Source: Cyprinodon diabolis (taxonomy: Eukaryota; Chordata; Actinopteri; Cyprinodontiformes; Cyprinodontidae). From it: 64,000 nucleotides of DNA. The translations under genes were made by a program, and so were the position numbers. Below, in pieces: positions 56,245 through 64,000 of the stretch; within the stretch, counting starts at the first letter, position 1, and every line of letters starts with the position of its first letter. Location of the stretch: contig CM060080.1 in assembly GCA_030533445.1 (NCBI GenBank), forward strand, positions 6,800,052-6,864,051, given 5' to 3'. Under the pieces are notes generated by a model that worked only from the letters and a program-made list of their open reading frames with translations, did not search any database and was not told the origin of the DNA.

Positions 56245-58055
56245 CCAAGCTGCATGGCCTCTTTCCTTGTGCTTCATTTCTAGATTTGCAAATATACATT
56301 CATGGTTTATGAAGCATGAGCTACTTCTATTAAACACATTTAAACCGTTAATTGTTCTTTACCCTTTTATATTTATGTAATCTTTTAGTCTTAGCCATTT
56401 GTTTCTGTGGAAAAGAAGGATTATTAGCATATACTTCATTGAGAGGGTATGAGTCATTCTTGATTAGAGATTGCGCCGATGCTTTCCAATTGCAAAAAAG
56501 GATTTGTAGCTAATCACCCAAAAAAAAATTACCTACAATCCCAGACACCTGCAAAAAGATTGTGATTTTTTGAAAAGCCAGTTAATATTATACATTATAT
56601 GCTACATTGTATTTTTAACTAAAAGTCAATAGAAACCTCGTCTCCCTTTCTATAAGAAGAAAACTTATTCGATGAATTAATATAGATTTTAATGTAAAAT
56701 ATGCTGGGGGTGTATTCAGTTATAGGTTTAGCTGAATTTAGATTTTAGCTAATTAAGAGGTGGATTTTTTGACCTCTAATTTCTGGTTTCTATTTAGTTC
56801 TATTTATACAAAAGGAACAGACTGGGTAAAAATGTCTTACCTTCCTTCATACACACCTGACAGCTTTACACTCATCTCACAGCCATATTCATCTTCACTA
56901 ATGAGCATTAACCTCCTAATGTCACCACTGAAACTGTATCAGTGCACACCACAACCAAGATGATTCATTTCAGCTTTCTAAATAGCATTTATTTTTTCAT
57001 ATACATGTTTTTACTGATTGTGACAAGGTCTTTGAATGAGTTAATAACTCATAAGCTAGTTTCCTTCCTAGTGTTCTATTTACACTAAGAGAAGGAAAAA
57101 TACTTTAGGCACATACACACTAACACACACAACCCCACAACCAGTCAAATGTCTAGCTTACGCCTCAGTATGAATGATACCCCAACCATTACGGACCTTT
57201 TATTTACACTGGCTTTACAAATGAGAGCTAATTACTGGGTCCTAATGATGCGGTTGGGTTAGTGACGGGTGAGGTAGCACTTTGGGAAGATAACACAAGA
57301 GAGGGCTGAGATGTGTCGGGGGCTTCTCGCAGGGCTCTTTTGTAAATGTCAAGAGCAGAGAGTTGAGGGCTTCATCAATCCTTTATCCGTGCAAAACACC
57401 TGGAAGAGAGAGAAGAGGGGGAGAGAACCAAAAAGGATGAAAAACAGGAGGAGGGCTAGAGCTAAAGATTGAGCATACCTTATGGCAGACCAAAAACATG
57501 GTTGACCAATGTTGACAGGTATGAAGGCAGAAACGATGTAGACCCGGTCAGGAGATGATTTAAAATGGAGATGCAATATTTTCGAGAAAGACAATACGGT
57601 GAGCCATAATTAGAAGAGAGAAAAAGAAGTGCCAGTCTAAAGAGTATAAAAGTGGCATAGAAGAGAAGATTAGGGAGAACTACAAGGCAAGTCTTGAAAT
57701 TATAGGAATGGCAGATGGAAAAGAGTTTGCATTTTCTTTGTAAAGTCCCTTTAGAATAAATAAACTGAATTGAATTAAACCATCCTCCCCATTCTTCCAA
57801 AGCCAAAGTGCTCCAGCTGTGCTAATGCCGCCATCCTTAGGCATACCTTTACGTAGCTATTTATGGACATGTGGGAATATGTGCATCCTGTCTGCCTTAC
57901 TGTAAATCATCACATGTGAATTGTTTGGAATTAATTTGTCTTCTTTGAGTGAAATGAAAGTTCCCCTGTTAAAAATACATGAATGTTTTGCTCCTTGGCA
58001 TACAGGCCTGTTTTGGTCGATGTTTTGGTCGATGCACACATCAACCAAAACAGAG
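56245..58055. other. Intronic sequence without recognised gene
   Basis: Around 57180-57300 the sequence is more complex (gagctaattactgggtccta) and could be regulatory. 57745-57775 may be a tail of repeat B in reverse. Nothing firmer can be said. Confidence 0.4.

Positions 58056-58057
<2 letters not shown>

Positions 58058-58109
<52 letters not shown>
58058..58109. repeat. (AT)n microsatellite
   Basis: Pure AT run immediately left of hAT copy 4. The element's target duplication ATATATAT is its last eight bases. Confidence 0.95.
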
Positions 58110-58112
<3 letters not shown>

Positions 58113-58288
58113 GGATGGAACGGTCTATTAAAACCATCCGAACCGTTCAGTTCGACTGTCTCGGTTCGATTCGCGTGTGTTGCGTTCGGTTCATGCGTTG
58201 CTCCTTTTTCTCATAGGCGAAGCGTTTACACTCCATAGCAGAAGGTGGCGGTACTGCGACCAAAGCCAACCACCAGTAGTAAACAAGA

Positions 58289-58461
58289 TGGAAGATGCGC
58301 CAGCAGCACTTTATAGATCTGCTGTATGGGACCACTTTGCATTTAGAGTGACCTACGATGGCGGCGGAAAGAAAGTTGTGGATAAAAGTGCAACAGTGTG
58401 CAAGCATTGTGCAACACGTTTTGTTTATGCTAACAGCAACACGACCAACATGTCAGGCTAA
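58289..58461 (+). pseudogene. hAT BED-finger remnant, family 1 copy 4
   Basis: The frame MEDAPAALYRSAVWDHFAFR, then VVDKSATVCKHCATRF and TNMSG, ends in TAA at 58459-58461. The first 15 or so residues of the family are deleted. It is otherwise collinear with copy 3 and likewise lacks the His ligands. Confidence 0.65.
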
Positions 58462-58472
58462 CAATCAACATA

Positions 58473-60084
58473 CAGGTGCTGGTCATAAAATTAGAATATC
58501 ATGAAAAAGTAGATTGATTTCAGTAATTCCATTTAAAAAGTGAAACTTGTATATTATATTCATACATTACATACAAACTCATATATTTCAGATGTTTATT
58601 TTGTTTAATTTTGATGATTACAAATGACAACAAATGAAAATCTCAAATTCATCATATCAGAAAATTAGAATATTGTGAAAAGGTTCAAAATTGATGGCCC
58701 CTGGTGCCACACTCTAATCAGCTAATTAACTCAAACCACCTGCAAAAGCCTTTAAATGGTCTTTCAGTCTAGTTCTATAGGCTACACAATCATGGGGAAG
58801 ACTGCTGACTTGACAGTTGTCCAAAAGACGACCATCGACACCTTGCACAAGGAGGGCAAGACACAAAAGGTCATCGCTAAAGAGGCTGGCTGTTCACAGA
58901 GCTCAGTGTCCAAGCACATTAATAGAGAGGCGAAGGGAAGGAAAAGATGTGGTCGAAAAAAGTGTACAAGCAAGAGAGATAACCGCCCCCTGGAGAGGAT
59001 TGTGAAACAAAACCCATTCAAAAATGTGGGGGAGATTCACAAAGAGTGGACTGCAGCTGGAGTGAGTGCTTCAAGAACCACCACACACAGACGTATGAAA
59101 GACATGGGTTTCTGCTGTCGCATTCCTTGTGTCAAGCCACTCTTGAACCACAGACAGCGTCAGAAGCGTCTTGCCTGGGCTAAAGAGAAATAGGACTGGA
59201 CTGCTGGTGAGTGGTCCAAAGTCATGTTCTCTGATGAAAGTAAATTTTGCATTTCCTTTGGAAATCAAGGTCCCAGAGTCTGGAGGAAAAGAAGAGAGGC
59301 ACTTCATCCACGTTGCTTGAAGTCCAGTGTAAAGTTTCCACAGTCAGTGATGGTTTGGGGTGCCATGTCATCTGCTGGTGTTGGTCCATTGTGTTTTCTG
59401 AGGTCCAGGGTCAACGCAGCCACATACCAGGAAGTTTTAGAGCACTTCATGCTTCCTGCAGCTGACCAACTTTTTGGAGATGCAGATTTCATTTTCCAAC
59501 AGGACTTGGCACCTGCACACAGTGCCAAAGCTACCAGTACCTGGTTGAAGGACCATGGTATCCCTGTTCTTAATTGGCCAGCAAACTCTCCTGACCTTAA
59601 CCCCATAGAAAATCTATGGGGTATTGTGAAGAAGAAGATGCAATACACCAGACCCAACAATTCAGAAGAGCTAAAAGCCACTATTAGAGCAACCTGGGCT
59701 ATCATAACACCTGAGCAGTGCCACAGACTGATCGACTCCATGCCACACCGCATTGCTGCAGTAATACAGGCCAAAGGAGGCCCAACTAAATACTGAGTGC
59801 TGTACATGCTCATACTTTTCATGTTCATACTTTTCAGTTGGCCAACATTTCTATAAATCCTTTGTTTTTATTGGTCTTCAGTAATATTCTAATTTTCTGA
59901 TATGATGAATTTGAGATTTTCATTTGTTGTCATTTGTAATCATCAAAATTAAACAAAATAAACATCTGAAATATATGAGTTTGTATGTAATGTATGAATA
60001 TAATATACAAGTTTCACTTTTTAAATGGAATTACTGAAATCAATCTACTTTTTCATGATATTCTAATTTTATGACCAGCACCTG
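58473..60084 (+). mobile_element. Tc1/mariner element, family B, nearly intact, nested in hAT copy 4
   Basis: 1612 bp with a TA duplication (58471-58472 and 60085-60086). The terminal inverted repeats are about 200 bases and nearly perfect, starting caggtgctggtcataaaatt and ending with its complement. The target matches the uninterrupted hAT sequence near 43190 exactly. The long, almost undiverged TIRs and a transposase with one visible lesion point to a recent insertion. Confidence 0.97.
58792..59796 (+). pseudogene. Tc1 transposase, family B, full length with one in-frame stop
   Basis: The start codon at 58792 (MGKTADLTVVQKTTIDTLHK) opens a 334-codon gene ending at TGA 59794-59796. The paired helix-turn-helix region includes KEAGCSQSSVSKHI. 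A GRKK motif sits between the two DNA-binding halves. Catalytic DD34E residues are all in one frame: FSDES (first Asp, about 59227), QQDLAPAHS (second Asp) and SPDLNPIENLW (Glu). The only disruption seen is a TAG at 59191-59193 after LAWAKEK. It separates the DNA-binding half from the catalytic half. The product would be truncated at about 133 residues. Confidence 0.95.
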
Positions 60085-60178
60085 TATACCGAACCGAACA
60101 GAAAACCGTGACCACGAAACCGTGAACCGAACCGAACCTTGGATTTTGTGAACCGTTCCACCTTTAATATATATACAC

Positions 60179-60180
<2 letters not shown>

Positions 60181-60210
<30 letters not shown>
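60181..60210. repeat. T homopolymer
   Basis: Thirty T just beyond the right flank of hAT copy 4. It could be the reversed poly(A) of a retroelement, but no such element is recognisable beside it. Confidence 0.85.
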
Positions 60211-60213
<3 letters not shown>

Positions 60214-60795
60214 GAGGCTGTTTCTAGCATTTTTAAGGGTGTTACTTACGTTTTATGTGTTGTATCGGTTTAATTATTTAGGATCAAATCATAAAAGCTC
60301 ATTACACTTTACAAGTTTCTCAAGTAAGTTTTTGTACTTTTTAGCTTGTTATATTATATTATATAGTTGAGTAACAGTTGAATTAAACTCTGTGCCATCC
60401 AATAATTCTACCTTTTGGGAAAAAAACTGGGACTAGCTGGGGTGCTCTACAGGTTACCCTGGAGCAAGGAAAATTAATTATTAACATAAACAGACTAAAA
60501 TCTGTCAGACAAATACGATTCAAATCAGTCTAGTACTGTTCTCTTTATCCTACAGAATGTTTAAATCTTCTAAAAGAACTTTTTGAGCGACTGGATCAAA
60601 TGCAGCACTGAGATGGATAATCCAGGTATCAGTCATATGTTTATATTACTATTTTTTTATATATTTATTACTGTTTTCAAGCCTCTACTTTAAAAAATAA
60701 AATTGTCTAGAGCTGTTTTAAACAAAAAAATTTTTGTATTTGTGTATACAAAATGAGAAAATAAATCTGAGTCTAAATCAAACACTGTACGTTTT
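60211..60795. other. Intronic sequence, nothing recognised
   Basis: AT-rich, with no supported feature. Confidence 0.45.
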
Positions 60796-60799
60796 TTTT

Positions 60800-61405
60800 T
60801 AATCATTGCATGCAGCTACAACTCACACTATACGACGAGACCAGAGTTTTAAAGTTCACAGCTCACGATGTATGTTCTCACATCGTGCAGCCCGACGCTC
60901 TGATGCGATCTACCTGCTCACACTGTATGTGTGAGATTGCGCTACTCAGACTATCCAGAAGCAAACCGAGTAGAAGAGGAAAAAGACAGAAGTGTCAATG
61001 CCTCCTGTTAAATATGAAGTTCACTAGAGTGAAACATGCTGCCTTGGCAATTTGTGCAATTTAGTGCTAAAAGCCTCAAAAAGAAAAGGCGACAACATAT
61101 TTGGACAAAGACATGAGTGAGCAAACCTGGCTACTATGGTCTTTCAGTTTTACAGAAAGAATTGAGCGATTTGCCCACGACCACCTGACGACGGCCAACT
61201 GAATTTCAAACATGTTTGATTTTCTCCCGACCTTACGATTCCTGATCGGGATGTGGTCGTGAGAGGCTGATCGGCCCTCGTTACCTGATGTACACTACAC
61301 GTTGCATGATGCAAGATCAGGCTGAAATTCGGCTCGATCGAAACATTGTCTTGCACGACTCGAGAATCAGCCCGAAAAGGGCAAAAAAATGTAGTGTATT
61401 AACGT
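60800..61405 (+). mobile_element. Harbinger-like non-autonomous repeat, copy 2
   Basis: The left region has cacactatacgacgagac and the right region has atgtagtgtatt, short inverted ends of the ACACTA type. The interior 61010-61180 has traces of coding sequence (KHAALAICAI, then in shifted frames a basic stretch and tryptophan motifs), as at the start of HARBI1-like proteins. It is badly decayed. Copy 1 lies at 49590-50010. Confidence 0.5.
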
Positions 61406-61444
61406 AGGTTTACTCCAGCAGCGGGCTGAGATTTTTACTCTTTC

Positions 61445-62412
61445 CAGGGTTCGTACACCTTTTCCAAAGTCAAAATAGAGCACTTTTCAAGCACTTTCAA
61501 GATCCATTTTAAAACTTTTTCCAGCACCTTACGGAACCAGTTTTGTGCGGATGACAACCGGGGGGGCGGGGGTCGAAATGAATACATAAAACTAAAAACG
61601 AGGCAGATATTTATTTTCTATTATCAGTTTTAATTAACTACTTATCTTTCCACATATAGTTCACCGATGATGAAGACGACGAACACGTTTTTTCCCCCCA
61701 CACGTCTCCTCGGATGATCAAAGAAAATTACTCCTCTGCCATGGCGTAGTAATATAACCAACCAGAGGGTGTCGCAATTCAGTATTATCAGCCGTAGAGT
61801 TATCAATGCTGTTTTAAGGTCTGGGCCTGGCAATGAATTAAAACTTCTGGGGTTTTTTTGGAACGTTGGCGAGGCGGTAGCGTGAGTTTGGCGACGCGGC
61901 CGCCTCACCAAGATAGTGCTGCGGGAAACACTGCAGTACTAACATTACACTATCACACCGTCCTCTCAGTCACTATGACTTACCCTTCATGTGACTCGAG
62001 AGCGCCCATTGTGAAAAGCTGCACATCTTTTTTGCAGACTTTACAAGAGGCAACTCGTGGGGTTTGTCCCCGTTTAATCCATAATTTGTATTTTTCATCT
62101 TCCAGCCAACGTTCATTGAAACGACAACCTCCCGGCATGGTGCAGGGGTGGTTTCATGGGGGCGGAGTCACACATGGAAATAGACTGGCAGATCGCAGTC
62201 ACACATAAGCGAGCAGGTTTCATTTTCGGGCTCTCCAACATTTTATTTCTCCATTTAATAAACACACGATTCAGTTAGATAGGTATTTGTTGCGAAAGAA
62301 ATAGTTACAATTTCAAGCATTTTATCCAAAATATAAGCACTTTTCAAACCTTGAAAACACAACATCAAAATTCAAGCATTTTCAAGGATTTCCAGCACCT
62401 GTACGAACCCTG
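61445..62412. mobile_element. DNA element with CAGGGTTCGTAC ends
   Basis: The ends cagggttcgtacacctttcc-like (61445) and cctgtacgaaccctg (to 62412) are inverted repeats. Inside each, tandem caagcactttcaag / caagcattttcaagg motifs repeat. A 6 bp direct repeat TCTTTC flanks the element (61439-61444 and 62413-62418). The CAGGG ends suggest hAT, but that superfamily makes 8 bp duplications, so the assignment is open. No protein was recognised. Confidence 0.75.
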
Positions 62413-63430
62413 TCTTTCACACACTCAGAAAATCTCAGACTCAGTGCAGCACACAGTAAAACATGAATCTTAACTTTTCATGACTCACAGTCTTTTTGTG
62501 CTTCTAGAGTCCCATCAGGCCGTAGAAGTTCTGCATTTGCCCAGCAGCAGTGAGGGGATCAGTTAGGGAATCAAATCTGGCTCAGCAGCGGGTGGAAAGA
62601 CACCTCAGATAAAAAGGTCTGGCGAGGGTGAACTGGGTGTTTTTTCAGTCGATTAAAGGGCAGAGATTGCAGTCTCCTCCTCCCTTAAAACAATGGGTGA
62701 TGAGTATCAGCAAAAGGTGATGCTGTGGTTTTATCTCAAAACTTTCTTTGAAGAGCCACTTCGTCAGACAAGCGGGACCACACCATGTGGAATGTGATGT
62801 CCTGCTGGAATGTTGGGGTCTCTCCCTTCTAAAGTGAATGCTCCCTGTTAGTGGGTCCCAGTTATTTTTAAAAGCAGAGCTTGTGGTGATGTGATGTCAG
62901 AGTTAAATTAGGTTGTCATTTCTTTCCACAACACTATCTTTTCTAAATTAATAATAAAACTCTCCCTCAATATATTTAATGGTAAAAACAGAAACCAGTC
63001 TCTACCTCTAAATTGGAGTATTCAGATGAGTCAAAGGATATCAGTATAGCAGAAAAAACCCATTGAAAGAGCTATCAACAAAGCATAAATCCATATCATA
63101 AATCCATCATCTTCATTCCAGTGTCATTTTTTCAGATGGCATGTCAGAGACATGTCCTCCTGAAGTGTTGTTAAAGGCTGGACATTTGTCTTTGCATACT
63201 ATCAGAACTTAATATCTACTTATTGTTGGTGTACCATTCTGCAATATTTTTTGTTCGCTTTCATTTTATCTTCTTCTTCTTTTTTTTTTACATTTGTGTT
63301 GGTTTCTAGGCATTAAAACGTGGGAGACAGAAATGTAATGCTAATCTAAAACAAAGATATGAGCGTAAATCCCTCACCATAATTGTCTTACAATTCATGT
63401 GTTTTGTGCATATTAGAGAGGATAGTTTTA
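62413..63430. other. Intronic sequence, nothing recognised
   Basis: 62440-62720 is complex and non-repetitive in this window but shows no open coding similarity. The rest is AT-rich. Confidence 0.45.
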
Positions 63431-63439
63431 TCTAAATCC

Positions 63440-63760
63440 ATTTGGATTACCGAGAATGCACAAACACACACACACACACACATCCACAAGCATGTTTCTC
63501 TATCCTTGTGGGGAATTTCAATTGACTTATATTAATTTCTAACCCATTTCTAAAGCCTAACCATGACCCTTACCCTAAACCTAACCATTATGGGTTCATA
63601 CATTACCCTATCCTAAATTCAATTCACAAATTCCTAAACCTAAAGCAGCATTTCTACCCATGGGGACCAGGCATTGGTCCCCATGAGGAACAATCAGTCT
63701 CTAGAATGTGCTATGATTTATGGAAAATGTTCCCCACAATACCTTCCCACACACACAAAT
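63440..63760 (+). repeat. CCCTAACC-containing teleost repeat, copy 3, with (CA)n
   Basis: A CA run (63462-63481) leads into tctatccttgtggggaattt, cttaccctaaacctaaccat and accaggcattggtccccatg. The ends are weakly inverted (ccttgtgggga against ggtccccatgagg). This is the longest of three copies. Confidence 0.7.
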
Positions 63761-64000
63761 AAACACACTTTAAGCCAGCAGTGGTCACATCAAGTTATGC
63801 TGACATGGGCTAACATCTGTTCTGCAACTCCGGAATGACACTGATTTGCACTTAAATGAGTGGATTTAAGCGGAGCACAACCATTACCACACATCCATAT
63901 GTGATTCCTGTGTCTTTATCCTGCGCAGTGCAGTGGAGGATCGACAGAGATGAGAGGAACTGGAAGGGTAAAGAGTGGAGACAAAAAAGAGGGGATAGGG

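Larger units (their letters stand above)
58110..60166 (+). mobile_element. hAT element, family 1, copy 4, interrupted by a Tc1
   Basis: The ends tagggatggaac (58110) and gttccaccttta (to 60166) are flanked by ATATATAT on both sides (58102-58109 and 60167-60174). Minus the Tc1 it is about 443 bases. Relative to copies 2 and 3 it lacks two internal blocks, one after aaacaaga near 58288 and one between gctaac at 58461 and aatcaaca. Confidence 0.85.

Noticed and set aside
36850..63700. TAACCC motifs as possible interstitial telomere arrays
   Set aside because: Only isolated CCCTAACC motifs inside a known dispersed fish repeat; no tandem array.
1..64000. CRISPR array, phage or bacterial operon
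   Set aside because: No regular direct repeats with unique spacers, no ribosome-binding-site-led gene clusters; splice sites and transposons indicate a vertebrate genome.

Overview
The window looks like intronic DNA from a teleost fish, probably a percomorph. It is AT-rich, full of microsatellites, and dense with fish-type DNA transposons: Tc1, hAT, Harbinger, piggyBac and TTAA-target elements. I found one convincing host-gene piece, a 90 bp phase 0-0 exon at 28139-28228 (+). It has a good acceptor and donor and encodes a PAS-domain segment typical of NPAS3/NPAS1. With at least 28 kb of exon-free DNA upstream and 35 kb downstream, npas3, whose introns are very large, is the most likely gene. 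The rest of the window would then be two of its introns, with every transposon inside the transcription unit.

Layout. 1-704: hAT copy cut by the window edge. 2265-3560: LTR-like repeat (a second copy lies at 53205-53960). 3985-4550: dispersed repeat B fragment and a fossil BED finger. 6291-7098: TTAA element with a decayed THAP finger (other copies at 17161-17970 and 51343-51695). 12656-13395: inverted-repeat element splitting an older repeat. 14060-14605: repeat B. 16080-16625: repeat carrying the start of a RecQ-like helicase (second copy at 26030-26545). 19075-21067: piggyBac holding repeat B, which holds a hAT. 21765-23770: hAT fragment, CTATATAG MITE and inner TTAA MITE. 25640-27412: long inverted repeats around the helicase repeat, plus a foldback. 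28139-28228: npas3 exon. 29515-31192: repeat B and a hAT with two transposase fossils. 33585-34797: decayed Tc1. 35483-35834: SINE with target duplication. 35957-36770 and 38003-38283: GGGGCCC repeats. 38394-39571: Harbinger. 39658-40413: element with about 120 bp terminal inverted repeats. 42439-43276: hAT. 44165-45900: scrambled Gypsy, then a solo LTR at 46210-47155. 49590-50010 and 60800-61405: Harbinger-like repeat pair. 51775-52253: BED-finger hAT end. 55019-55644: TTAA MITE. 58110-60166: hAT interrupted by a Tc1 whose transposase is spoiled by a single stop codon. 61445-62412: CAGGGTTCGTAC element.

No tRNA, rRNA, CRISPR or bacterial-type operon was seen. Four hAT lineages, a THAP element and the helicase element all persist as short non-autonomous copies that keep the first (DNA-binding or ATPase) part of a coding region. 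Intervals between the listed features are non-coding and hold nothing I can name, apart from a few homeobox-site-rich stretches listed as possible regulatory DNA.
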